Assembly (NCBI GenBank): GCA_964401935.1
Contig: CAYOAL010000029.1
Coordinates: 1-64,000, forward strand
Direction of reading: 5' to 3'
From: JAPYTK01 sp964401935
Lineage (GTDB): Bacteria > Myxococcota_A > Polyangia > Polyangiales > Polyangiaceae
DNA length: 64,000 bases
Part shown: one piece after another, positions 1 to 8,372 of the stretch
How the letters are laid out: each line of letters begins with the position of its first letter
Numbering within the stretch: the first letter of the stretch is position 1
Notes under the pieces: model-generated
Told to the model about the DNA's origin: nothing
The model's database searches: none
What the model saw: only the letters and a program-made list of their open reading frames with translations
Made by a program: the position numbers and the translations under genes

Positions 1-63
1 CTGAGGGGGCTGAGGGGGCTGAGGGGGCTGAGGGGGCTGAGGGGGCTGAGGGGGCTGAGGGGG
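1..63. repeat. 9-bp minisatellite, 7 copies
   Basis: Seven perfect tandem copies of CTGAGGGGG begin at the window edge, so the array may extend to the left. The rest of the upstream region to about 186 is GC-rich, with no coding pattern that I can see. Confidence 0.95.
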
Positions 64-186
64 CAGCAGAGGGAGGGATCCCCGGGAGGGGCCGGGTGGC
101 GCCGAGAGCACGGGAGCGCGGCGTCGCCGACGCCCGTCGCAACGCGCTCGTGGGCTGCCTTCGCGCCCGAGGAGGGGCGATCTTTG

Positions 187-237
187 TTGACAGCATCAAA
201 AGTGAATGGCATTTACTAAGTAACTCCGGTTCACTTT
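187..237 (+). promoter_or_regulatory. Promoter and operator candidate of the TetR gene
   Basis: TTGACA at 187-192 is a perfect -35 box. A weak -10 (CATTTA or TTTACT) lies 17-19 bases on. Between them, GTGAATGGCATTTAC (202-216) is a 15-bp near-palindrome with six of seven base pairs. A wider inverted repeat, AAAGTGAA (199-206) and TTCACTTT (230-237), surrounds it. A palindrome placed between -35 and -10 beside a TetR gene suggests autorepression. This is inference from position and symmetry. Confidence 0.6.
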
Positions 238-238
238 C

Positions 239-1003
239 ATGTCTGTTGCCCCCACACCCCTGAGCCCACGCCGACAGCGCACCCGCGAGCGGCGCCTCGA
301 GGCGATCGTGTCCGCCGCCCTCGACATCGTGGGCACCGAGAGCCTCGATGCGCTCACGATGGCGAGAGTCGCGGAAGCGGTGGAGCTCACGGCGGGCGCG
401 CTCTACCGCTACTTCGACGGCAAGGACGCGCTCGTCGCGGCGATGCAGGCGCGCACGATCGCGCGGATCCAGCAGCTCTTCGAGTCGCAGCGGGAGACCT
501 GGCTCCCTTATCTCCCGCCAACGCCCCCGGTGGCCGCACTCGCCGAGCTCGCGGCCGCCGCCGACTTCTACCTCGAGCTTGCGCGCCACGAGCCGCGCAC
601 GTTTCGCCTCATCGCCGCCACCTTCGGCGATCCGCGCCCGCTCGTCGCCGACGCCCACGCCCAACGGGTGATCGAGCCCCTCACCGAGCTGCTCGAGCGG
701 GTCAGCCGCTTGTTCGCAGCCGCAGCGTCGGTGGGGGCGCTCGAGCCGGGCAGCGCCGCGCTGCGCACCATCGTGTTCTGGACCGCGCTCCACGGGGTCG
801 TGTCCTCGAGCAAGCTCGACCGGCTCGCCGGCGCGGGCTGGTTCGAAGGCGCGCGCCTCGCCGCCGAGCTCACGCGGAGCCTCCTCCGCGGCTGGGGCGC
901 AGCGCCCGAGCTCGTCGAGCTGGCCATGTTCTGGCTGTCGTCTACCTGGCCCACCCACAAGAACGCTCAACACCCAACTCCATGGGAGGTTCAAACCTCG
1001 TGA
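239..1003 (+). CDS. TetR/AcrR family transcriptional regulator
   Basis: A 254-residue protein of the TetR family, usually a dimeric ligand-responsive repressor. The N-terminal helix-turn-helix is at about residues 17-65, with the recognition helix around LTAGALYRYFDGKDAL. The C-terminal two thirds is all-helical ligand-binding/dimerisation domain (Ala/Leu/Glu rich). The gene starts at ATG directly after a palindrome-containing promoter and its 3' end overlaps the next gene by 22 bases, so the hydroxylase gene is the likely target and co-transcribed partner. The ligand is unknown. Confidence 0.9.
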   Translation: MSVAPTPLSPRRQRTRERRLEAIVSAALDIVGTESLDALTMARVAEAVELTAGALYRYFDGKDALVAAMQARTIARIQQLFESQRETWLPYLPPTPPVAALAELAAAADFYLELARHEPRTFRLIAATFGDPRPLVADAHAQRVIEPLTELLERVSRLFAAAASVGALEPGSAALRTIVFWTALHGVVSSSKLDRLAGAGWFEGARLAAELTRSLLRGWGAAPELVELAMFWLSSTWPTHKNAQHPTPWEVQTS

Positions 1004-1650
1004 TCGCCACCGCTTTGATCGGCAAGACCCTCGCCGCCACCGCCCTCGGCGCCAGCGCCTGGAGCGCGGCCGAGTACCTCATCCACAAGAACCTCGGCCA
1101 CCGCTACGCGAAGAACGGCAACCCCTTCGCCCGCGAGCACGTGCGCCATCACGCCACCACCAGCTACTTCGCGCCCACCGAAAAGAAGGTCGCCGCCGCG
1201 CTCCTCACCACCGCCCTCGTGGGACCGATCGCGGTGGGCGTGGCCGGGGCCTCGCTCGGAGCCGCGTTCACCCTCGGCCTCGTCGCCACCTACGGCGGCT
1301 ACGAGGTGCTGCACCGCATCGCCCACACCCGCGCCCCGCGCACGCGCTACGGGCGGTGGCTGCGGCGCCACCACTTCCACCATCACTTCCACGACCCGGC
1401 CCAGAACCACGGGGTCACCACCCCGCTCTGGGACCACGTGTTCGGCACCTTCGTGACGCCGACCGTGGTGCGCGTGCCGGTGAAACACGCGATGCCGTGG
1501 CTGATCGATCCGGCCACCGGCGAGGTACGCGACGCGTTCCGCGACGACTACGCGATCGTGCGACGCGGCGACAAGCGCCCCCCCGCCGCCGCGCCGGCCG
1601 CCTTCGAGCCTCCTGGCGACGGAGAGCTCAGCGCGAGAGCGGCCGAATAG
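982..1650 (+). CDS. Fatty acid hydroxylase / carotenoid hydroxylase-like membrane di-iron protein
   Basis: A 222-residue membrane protein of the sterol desaturase / fatty acid hydroxylase superfamily, which uses a di-iron centre to hydroxylate lipids or carotenoids. The histidine clusters are visible in order: HKNLGH (HX4H), HVRHH (HX2HH), HRIAH and HHFHHHFH. Hydrophobic segments surround residues 8-25 and 70-110. The size fits the short bacterial beta-carotene-hydroxylase-like members. The start overlaps the end of the TetR gene, implying one operon. Its 3' end overlaps the convergent CapA-like gene by 23 bases. The substrate cannot be read from sequence. Confidence 0.82.
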   Translation: MGGSNLVIATALIGKTLAATALGASAWSAAEYLIHKNLGHRYAKNGNPFAREHVRHHATTSYFAPTEKKVAAALLTTALVGPIAVGVAGASLGAAFTLGLVATYGGYEVLHRIAHTRAPRTRYGRWLRRHHFHHHFHDPAQNHGVTTPLWDHVFGTFVTPTVVRVPVKHAMPWLIDPATGEVRDAFRDDYAIVRRGDKRPPAAAPAAFEPPGDGELSARAAE

Positions 1651-2824
1651 GCGCGCAGCCGTCGGCGCCGAAGTCGCCCATCACCGCGCCGGTGCCCGCC
1701 CGCTCGCGCTCGCCGAACGCGAGCAGCTGATCGAACTTCGACCGAAATATGTGCTGGAATGTATCTCGCTGCGGATCTCCGGCCAGCGGGATGGGCTCCA
1801 GGCCATGGATGCGGAAGGGGCACACCTCGATCCCAGCGGGGACGCCGCGCCGGAGGGTGACGCGAGCGAGCATACCGAACTGGGTCCACGGCTGGCCGGT
1901 GACCATGCGCATCAACAGGTTCCCCACGCTGTAGAGCACCGGTCGCTCGCCCACGAAGGCGACGCGTTGGATCACGTGAGGGTGGTGACCAATCACCACG
2001 TCGGCCCCCGCCTCCACCGCCGCGTCGAGGAGCGCGAGGGTGCCGGGATGCGGGCGGTCGACGTATTCGTAGCCGCCGTGGTGGCTCACGATCACCGCGT
2101 CGACGCCCTCGATCGCGCGGGCGCGCTTCACGCTCGCAACGAGCGAGGCCTCCTCGGCGTCGGCGACCATCTCACGGCCGGGATGAGGCTCGAGCTCTTG
2201 GTTCCAGATGGCGGTCACGGCGACGAAGGCGAGCTTGAACCCATTGCGCTCCACCACCAACGGGGCGTAGGCCTCGTCGCGGGTGCGGCCCGCGCCCACG
2301 TAGGCCACCTTCTCCGCCTCGAGCCGCTCGAAGGTCTCGAGCAGCGCGCTCTGCCCGTAGTCCCAGGCGTGGTTGTTGGCGAGGGAGACCACGTCGATGC
2401 GGGCGCGAGCGAGGGCGGCGGCAGCGGGCGGCGGCGCGGTGAACACCAGCTGCGAGATCGGAGATTGCGTCTCCCCTCCCTGATCGGAGATCGTGCACTC
2501 CAGATTCACGAAGCGCAGATCCACCGCGTCGAACAGGGGTGCCAGCGTCGCGAAGTCGTTGCGCTCTGGCTCCCGCAACAGGCGCTGCCCGCGCATGCGG
2601 CCGAAGCTCACGTCGCCGCCGGCGAGCAGCGTGAGGCGCGCGTCGTTGGGGCGCTCCACGCCGGCCGAAAGAGACCCCGCCGGCGTGGGCGCGGCCGCGC
2701 TCGACGAGGGCGGCGCGCTCTGTGCGAGCGCGCCGCTCGACACCGCCGCGGACGGCGTGCCGCCGGCGTCGTCGGTGCTGCACCCGAGGGCGAGCACCGG
2801 CAGGAGCCACGCGCAGCGCATCAT
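1628..2824 (-). CDS. CapA-family (PgsA-like) metallophosphatase-fold lipoprotein
   Basis: A 398-residue protein beginning MMRCAWLLPVLALGC, a lipoprotein signal with lipobox LALGC (Cys15). A Ser/Ala/Pro linker then leads to the CapA/PGA_cap domain at about residues 60-360. Family motifs are GGDVSFGR, VNLECTISD, SLANNHAWDYG, VSHHGGYEY and GHHPHVIQ. CapA proteins act in polyglutamate capsule synthesis, but many members are uncharacterised exported calcineurin-fold proteins. No capB/capC neighbours are present, so a capsule role is unsupported. The ATG at 2824 was chosen because the signal peptide begins there; upstream in-frame sequence is arginine-rich and not protein-like. Confidence 0.85.
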   Translation of the reverse strand: MMRCAWLLPVLALGCSTDDAGGTPSAAVSSGALAQSAPPSSSAAAPTPAGSLSAGVERPNDARLTLLAGGDVSFGRMRGQRLLREPERNDFATLAPLFDAVDLRFVNLECTISDQGGETQSPISQLVFTAPPPAAAALARARIDVVSLANNHAWDYGQSALLETFERLEAEKVAYVGAGRTRDEAYAPLVVERNGFKLAFVAVTAIWNQELEPHPGREMVADAEEASLVASVKRARAIEGVDAVIVSHHGGYEYVDRPHPGTLALLDAAVEAGADVVIGHHPHVIQRVAFVGERPVLYSVGNLLMRMVTGQPWTQFGMLARVTLRRGVPAGIEVCPFRIHGLEPIPLAGDPQRDTFQHIFRSKFDQLLAFGERERAGTGAVMGDFGADGCAPIRPLSR

Positions 2825-2880
2825 GGGCAAGCTTAGCTCGAAACTTGCGCCCTTCCCTGGCCCTCTGGTTCGATCGGTCG

Positions 2881-3885
2881 ATGGCGCAGCGACCCACGCA
2901 CCGCCGCCGGCTGGGTCTCTCGACGCTCGCGGCGCTCCTCGGCCTGAACAGCTGCGAGGGAGGCGACGGAGCGCGCGCGAGTAGCGTCGAGCCCACGACG
3001 GCCACGTCGGCGAGCGACGCCTCCGCCCCCCCGAGCAGCTCCGGCGCGGGCGACGCGCGCGCCCCGAGCCCATCCGCGTCGGCCACCCCGTGTCCGGCCT
3101 GCCTCGGGATCGAGCGGTGCGAGGCGGGCCGGTGTGTCCCCAGCTGCCCCGAAGGCGAGGTGTACATCCCGGCCACCGGCGAGCAGGGCTTCATGATGGG
3201 GGGCAACATCCAACCCGGGGTCGACACGCCGCACAAGGTGGTGCTGACCAAGCCCTTCTGTATGGACGCCACCGAGGTGACGGTGAAGGCCTACGAGGCA
3301 TGCGTCGAGGCCGGCGCGTGCGAGGCGCCGCGCACCTGGGGCATGTGGATCAACTACCCCAAGCTCTCCGACCACCCCGTCAACAAGGTGCACTGGAACC
3401 AAGCCAAGACCTACTGCGAGTGGCGGAAGCAGTCGCTGCCCACCGAGGCGCAGTGGGAGTGGGCGGCCACCGGAGGCGACGGCCGCAAATGGGCGTGGGG
3501 TGACGAGCCCCCCACGTGCGAGCACGCCGACTACACCTCGGGTCACCTGAGGACGCCCTCCTCCGACGACGGTTGTCACGGGGGGGGCACCTCGCCGGTG
3601 GGCTCGCTGCCGAAGGGAGACAAGGTGTGGCCAACGGGCAGGCTCCACGATCTCAGCGGCAACGTGTGGGAGTGGTGCCTCGACAACTACGCCCCGTGGC
3701 CGCGCCGGGAAGACGCGGTCGATCCGCTCCACGTGATCGGCCCCCACGCCACTCACGTGGTGCGCGGCGGCGGCTGGAACCGCTCGAGCGCGGGGATCCG
3801 CACCCAGTATCGCGCCTCGGCGGTGGTCGACTATCAGGTCCCAGGCCTCGGCTTCCGCTGCGTCCGAAACCCCGACCCCACCTGA
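2881..3885 (+). CDS. Formylglycine-generating-enzyme-fold (SUMF1-like) exported protein
   Basis: A 334-residue protein with an FGE-sulfatase domain at about residues 95-330. Diagnostic stretches are FMMGGN, KPFCMDATEVTVKAYEAC, HPVNKVHWNQAKTYCEW, LPTEAQWEWAATG, DLSGNVWEWC, VVRGGGWNRS and GLGFRCVRN. A signal with a possible lipobox (LGLNSC, Cys22) and a low-complexity Ser/Ala linker precede it. Family members either oxidise cysteine to formylglycine in sulfatases or act as signalling and ligand-binding domains. No sulfatase is next door, so catalysis is uncertain. It is transcribed divergently from the CapA-like gene; the 56-bp space holds both starts. Confidence 0.88.
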   Translation: MAQRPTHRRRLGLSTLAALLGLNSCEGGDGARASSVEPTTATSASDASAPPSSSGAGDARAPSPSASATPCPACLGIERCEAGRCVPSCPEGEVYIPATGEQGFMMGGNIQPGVDTPHKVVLTKPFCMDATEVTVKAYEACVEAGACEAPRTWGMWINYPKLSDHPVNKVHWNQAKTYCEWRKQSLPTEAQWEWAATGGDGRKWAWGDEPPTCEHADYTSGHLRTPSSDDGCHGGGTSPVGSLPKGDKVWPTGRLHDLSGNVWEWCLDNYAPWPRREDAVDPLHVIGPHATHVVRGGGWNRSSAGIRTQYRASAVVDYQVPGLGFRCVRNPDPT

Positions 3886-3892
3886 GCCGCCG

Positions 3893-4810
3893 TCACGGCG
3901 TGCAGTCGGCGAGGCTCGTGGGCGTCCAGAACTGTGCGTCGTCGAAGCGCGCGCGCAAATCCTCGCCGCCCCAGCCGTTGGCCACGATGCCGAGCTCGAC
4001 CAGCGGAGGCAGCGACACCTCGCCATCGGGCGCCCCCGAGCCGAACTCGTCGAAGGTGGCCAGCACCTCCCACGTGGGCTGCCCCGCGGCGAGCGCGGAG
4101 AGGCGGATCTGGGTGCCCACCCGGCACAGGCCCACCCTCCCCACCAGCGTGGGACCGCCCGCGAGATCGTGCCCAGCCACCACGCTGACCGAGTGTTGGG
4201 TGGCCTTCGTCTCGGCGCGGTGGGTGCCACCGTCGTGTCTGCCGATGGCGACCATCGCCCAGAAATCGTCGCTCTGCGGCTGCGCGGGGTTGCGCACGAG
4301 GAGCCCGCCGCTGTTGAAGTCGAAGCTCGGAGCGCCCGTCCCGGCGAAGTCGGTCACCTCGACGTCGACCACCGCCGCGAAGTCGCCGCACGCGAGCTGA
4401 TAGGCGAAAAAGCCGCGATCGGCGTTGAACCAGCCGTAGTTGCCGGCCACGTTGTCGAGGCCAACCGAGAGCTCGCCGCCCGCGACCTCGAAGCTGACTC
4501 CGCTCATGAGAGGGCTCGTGGTCCAGGCGCCGTCGAGCATGGTGCCCCCGAAGCCATCGTTCGTGGGAACGAACGCGCAGCCGGCGCCGCCGGTCCCACC
4601 GCCGGATCCCCCCTGTCCTCCGGCGCTCGGCCCCGCGCCGCTGCCGCCGGCGCCGCCCACGCCCCCCTGCCCGCCCGCTGGCGCGCCCCCGTCGCCCCCG
4701 AGCTCGCCGCCGGCGCTGCTGCTCGCGGCGACCTTCACGTAGTCGTCGGGCAGCACGCACGAAACGCCGACCACGACACCCAGCGCAAAGAGGAGGAGGA
4801 GCCCTCGCAT
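3893..4810 (-). CDS. Gly-rich linker lipoprotein with a beta-sandwich (laminin-G/DUF1349-like) domain
   Basis: A 305-residue secreted protein. The signal MRGLLLLFALGVVVGVSC gives a lipobox GVSC. Residues 30-80 are a Gly/Ala/Ser-rich spacer typical of myxobacterial surface lipoproteins. Residues 85-300 resemble concanavalin-like beta-sandwich domains that follow a surface-exposed product description: WFNADRGFFAYQL, LLVRNPAQPQSDDFWAMVAIG and ARFDDAQFW. No catalytic residues are recognised. The assignment to the fold is by pattern only. It ends convergently 7 bases from the FGE-fold gene. Confidence 0.7.
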   Translation of the reverse strand: MRGLLLLFALGVVVGVSCVLPDDYVKVAASSSAGGELGGDGGAPAGGQGGVGGAGGSGAGPSAGGQGGSGGGTGGAGCAFVPTNDGFGGTMLDGAWTTSPLMSGVSFEVAGGELSVGLDNVAGNYGWFNADRGFFAYQLACGDFAAVVDVEVTDFAGTGAPSFDFNSGGLLVRNPAQPQSDDFWAMVAIGRHDGGTHRAETKATQHSVSVVAGHDLAGGPTLVGRVGLCRVGTQIRLSALAAGQPTWEVLATFDEFGSGAPDGEVSLPPLVELGIVANGWGGEDLRARFDDAQFWTPTSLADCTP

Positions 4811-4901
4811 CAGCACGAGGGTAGCAGATGTTCTTACACGGAGCAGCGGACGCGCGCGCGGCTCGTCACTCTCGGCAGCACCAAGGGCGAGGGTGCGGGC
4901 G

Positions 4902-6518
4902 TCAGCTGAGCGTGGTCGTCCCGGTGGCGCCGTCCTCGTCGAAGAGCGCGCTCGCGTAGCGATCGAAGTGGTCGGGCAACAGGGCGACCACCGGGCCGTC
5001 GACGTCGTCGCGGTCGGCGACCCGCAGCGCCGCCACCACCGCCGCCCCCGACGAGCCCCCGACCAAGAGGCCCTCCTCGCGGACGAGCCGTCGCGACATC
5101 GCAAACGCCGCCTCGTCGCTCACCGACTCGGCCCAGTCGACCACCGAGAGATCGAGCACCCCGGGCACCTCGCTCCCCCCGATCCCTTCGAGCCGGTAAC
5201 TCCCGTCTTCACCGAGCGCCCCGTGGTTGACGAGGCCAGCGAGGCGACTCCCCTCCGGATCGGCCAGCACGATCTTCACCTCGGGCCGCCGCCGCTTGAG
5301 GAAGCGCCCCACGCCGGTGATCGTCCCCCCCGTGCCGGCGCCGGCCACGAAGGCGCCGACGTGTCCCCCCAGCTGCTCGAAGATCTCGGGGCCGGTGGTC
5401 GCCTCGTGGATGGCAGGGTTCGCCGGCGCGTTGAACTGATCGGTCGCGAACGCCCCCGGTCGCTCGCGCACGATGCGCTTGGCCACCTCCTGGAAGTTCT
5501 TTGGGTCGCCAGGGGGTGCGTTGTCGGTGATCACCACCTCCGCTCCCATGGCCGAGAGCAGGCGACGCTTCTCGAGCGACATCTTCTCCGGCATGACGCA
5601 CACGAGGCGGTAGCCGCGCACGGCGGCGATCATGGCGAGCGCCACCCCCGTGTTCCCGGCCGTCGCCTCCACGAGCGTGGCCCCAGGGCGCAGGCCCTCG
5701 AGCTCGGCGCTTCGGATGATGGCGAGGGCCATGCGATCCTTCACCGAGCCCCCCGGGTTGAGGTGCTCGCACTTGACGAACACGCGGTGACGAGCTCCGT
5801 CCGCGACGCGCCCGAGGGGCACGAGCGGCGTGTGACCGATGGCGTCGAGGATGCTCGGCGGCTCGCGACCTGCCATGCTCCCGAACACCACCCGTCGGAA
5901 CTGAACGAGCCGCTCGGCGACCATCGCGAACAGCCGATAGATCGGCCCGCGCGCGTCCTCCCCGTGAATCGGCGCGGTAGGCGCCACCTCCACCACCGGC
6001 AGCTTCACCACCACCACGTTGCCGGCCCGCTCCTCGATCGCGTCGGGGACGATCTCGCGCAACAGCTCGCGCATGGCCTTGTTCTCGGCCAACACCTCGC
6101 ACTGAAACCGTCGCACCCCGCGCTCGCGAGCGGCGGCGAGCAGGCGCAGGAACAACAGCCGCCCAAGACCGCGACCATGCAGCGCGTCCACCACCGCCAC
6201 CGCCGGCTCCGCCGTCTCGGGGTCGTCCTCGAAGATGACGAAGCGCGCGACCGCCACCCCCTCGACCTCGCCGCTCGGCTCCACGCGCAACGCGCCCATG
6301 GCGAAGTGGCGGGCCTGATCCACCTCGGTGAGGTAGCGGAGCTCCTGCCCGCTGAAGCGGTTCTTGTGCGCGAAGAAGCGCAGGTACCGCGACTCGGCCG
6401 TCATCCCCTGGAGCCCGCGCACGAAGAGCTCCTTGTCCCCCGGCTGCACCAGGCGCAGCACCACCTCGGTGCCGTCCCGCAGCGCGACGACCTCGCGGTA
6501 GCTCGAGTCGAAATGCAC
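4902..6518 (-). CDS. GNAT acetyltransferase fused to cysteine synthase-type PLP enzyme
   Basis: A 538-residue two-domain protein. Residues 8-170 form a GNAT N-acetyltransferase domain of the type seen in acetyl-CoA synthetase regulators (VQPGDKELF, LRFFAHKNRFS, and the acetyl-CoA loop DALHGRGLGRLLF). Residues 215-525 are a cysteine synthase / cystathionine beta-synthase fold-II PLP domain: GHTPLVPL, NPGGSVKDR with PLP lysine K260, TAGNTG, and GAGTGGTITGVGRFLK. No CBS domains follow. Cysteine synthase joins O-acetylserine and sulfide. The acetyltransferase could supply O-acetylserine or acetylate a protein, which sequence cannot decide. It starts 7 bases after fhs, so it is in one operon with it. 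Confidence 0.9.
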   Translation of the reverse strand: MHFDSSYREVVALRDGTEVVLRLVQPGDKELFVRGLQGMTAESRYLRFFAHKNRFSGQELRYLTEVDQARHFAMGALRVEPSGEVEGVAVARFVIFEDDPETAEPAVAVVDALHGRGLGRLLFLRLLAAARERGVRRFQCEVLAENKAMRELLREIVPDAIEERAGNVVVVKLPVVEVAPTAPIHGEDARGPIYRLFAMVAERLVQFRRVVFGSMAGREPPSILDAIGHTPLVPLGRVADGARHRVFVKCEHLNPGGSVKDRMALAIIRSAELEGLRPGATLVEATAGNTGVALAMIAAVRGYRLVCVMPEKMSLEKRRLLSAMGAEVVITDNAPPGDPKNFQEVAKRIVRERPGAFATDQFNAPANPAIHEATTGPEIFEQLGGHVGAFVAGAGTGGTITGVGRFLKRRRPEVKIVLADPEGSRLAGLVNHGALGEDGSYRLEGIGGSEVPGVLDLSVVDWAESVSDEAAFAMSRRLVREEGLLVGGSSGAAVVAALRVADRDDVDGPVVALLPDHFDRYASALFDEDGATGTTTLS

Positions 6519-6525
6519 GAGAGCC

Positions 6526-8208
6526 TCAGCGCAGGCCGATGATCTTGCCGTCGCGCACGTCGATCTGCTCGGCCGAGGGTCGCTTCGGAAGCCCGGGCAT
6601 GCGCAAGATGTCTCCGGTCATCACCACGATGAAGCCCGCGCCGGCGTTGATGTGCAGATCCGCCACGTTGAGATCGAAGCCGGTAGGTCGCCCCACGAGG
6701 CTCGGGTCGTCCGACAGCGAGCTCTGCGTCTTGGCGATGCAGATCGGCAGCTCGCCGTAGCCGAGGCGCTCGATCTCCTTGATGGCGCGCTTGCTCTGTT
6801 GCGAGAAGACGACGCGCGACGCGCCGTAGATCTTGGTCGCCACCGCCGTGATCTTGTCCTCGATCTTGTCTCTCCAGTCGTAGAGCGGCTTGAACGGCTT
6901 GGGCTCCTTCTCGGCCTCGCTGAGCACCAGCTTGGCGAGATCGAGCGCACCCTCCCCACCTTCGGCGAAGTGGCGCGAGACGGCGAAGGGCACCTCGGCG
7001 GCGCGGCACCACGCGGCCACCACCTCCACCTCCTCGGGGGCGTCGCCGTGGAAATGGTTGAGCGCCACGATCGGGGTCTCGGTGAAGACGCGGATGTTCT
7101 CCACGTGTTTCGCGAGGTTCTGACAGCCCCGCTCCACGGCGGCCGGATCGGGCCGCTCCAGCTCGGCATACTTCACGCCTCCGTGGAGCTTGAGCGCGCG
7201 CACGGTGGCCACGAGCACCACCGCCGCCGTGTCCAGGTTGGCCCCCACGCATTTGATGTCGAAGAACTTCTCGGCCCCGAGGTCGAAGCCGAAGCCTGCC
7301 TCCGTCAGCGCCCAGTCGGACAGGTGCATGGCCATCCGCGTGGCGAGGACGCTGTTGCAGCCATGGGCGATGTTGGCGAAGGGGCCACCATGGATGAGCG
7401 CCGGCGTCCCCTCGAGGGTCTGCACGAGGTTGGGCATCATCGCCTCTTTGAGGAGCGCGAGCATGGCCCCGGTGACGCCGATCTCTCCCGCCGTGACCGG
7501 ATGCTTGTCGACGGTGAACGCCACCAGCGTGCGCTCGAGGCGCTCGCGCAGGTCGTCCTCGCTCTGGGCGAGACACAACATGGCCATCACCTCCGAGGCG
7601 GCGGTGATGTCGAAGCCGGTCTCGCGTGGGACGCCCTGGTTCACGCCACCGAGCCCGATGATCACGTCGCGGAGCGAGCGGTCGTTCATGTCGATCACCC
7701 GTCGCCAGAGCACCCGGCGTGGATCGATCCGCAGCGCATCGTCGAAGTGGATCCGATTGTCGAGCGCGGCCGCCAACAGGTTGTGGGCGCTGGTCACCGC
7801 GTGGATGTCGCCAGTGAAGTGGAGGTTGATGCTCTCCATCGGGATGACCTGGCTGTAGCCACCGCCGGTCGCCCCTCCCTTCATCCCCATGCAGGGCCCG
7901 AGCGACGGCTCGCGGAGCGCCAGACACACCGACTCGCCCAGCTTGCTCAGCGCCTGGCCGAGGCCGATGGTGGTGGTCGTCTTCCCCTCCCCGGCGCGCG
8001 TGGGGGTGATGGCCGAGACCAAGATGAGCCTGGGAGGCTTCTGGCTCCGCCGCGGCTTGCTCAACACCGAGAGATCGATCTTCGCCTTGTCCCGCCCGTA
8101 GGGGTAGAGCTCGCTCTCGTCGATACCGAGGCGGGCGGCGATCTCGACGATCGGTCGCGGGGTGGTGGCTTGCGCGATCTCCACGTCGCTCTTCATGGCG
8201 CTCTTCAT
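6526..8208 (-). CDS. fhs: Formate--tetrahydrofolate ligase
   Basis: A 560-residue enzyme, full length for the family. It makes 10-formyl-tetrahydrofolate from formate, ATP and THF in one-carbon metabolism. The nucleotide loop TPTRAGEGKTTTTIGLGQAL is at about residues 50-70. Other family blocks are KGGATGGGYSQVIPMESIN, LHFTGDIHAV, WRRVIDMNDR, GCNSVLATRM and HINAGAGF near the C-terminus. GTG (8211) and ATG (8208, 8196) are all possible starts; an ATGAAGAGCG duplication is visible there. Co-transcription with the GNAT-cysteine synthase fusion links serine/one-carbon and cysteine metabolism. Confidence 0.97.
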   Translation of the reverse strand: MKSAMKSDVEIAQATTPRPIVEIAARLGIDESELYPYGRDKAKIDLSVLSKPRRSQKPPRLILVSAITPTRAGEGKTTTTIGLGQALSKLGESVCLALREPSLGPCMGMKGGATGGGYSQVIPMESINLHFTGDIHAVTSAHNLLAAALDNRIHFDDALRIDPRRVLWRRVIDMNDRSLRDVIIGLGGVNQGVPRETGFDITAASEVMAMLCLAQSEDDLRERLERTLVAFTVDKHPVTAGEIGVTGAMLALLKEAMMPNLVQTLEGTPALIHGGPFANIAHGCNSVLATRMAMHLSDWALTEAGFGFDLGAEKFFDIKCVGANLDTAAVVLVATVRALKLHGGVKYAELERPDPAAVERGCQNLAKHVENIRVFTETPIVALNHFHGDAPEEVEVVAAWCRAAEVPFAVSRHFAEGGEGALDLAKLVLSEAEKEPKPFKPLYDWRDKIEDKITAVATKIYGASRVVFSQQSKRAIKEIERLGYGELPICIAKTQSSLSDDPSLVGRPTGFDLNVADLHINAGAGFIVVMTGDILRMPGLPKRPSAEQIDVRDGKIIGLR

Positions 8209-8372
8209 CACGTCCCGACTCTAGCGGCCAACCCGCCCGTCGGGAACCGGATCGTGCCGACCACGGCGGCGCATGGCGTGGGTGCGCTCGCCTGGCCACC
8301 TCGCGTAGCAAGACGGTGACACCGACCGACGGCGCTGTCTCTCGCGTCCAGGTTGAGATAGGGGTTCTACCC

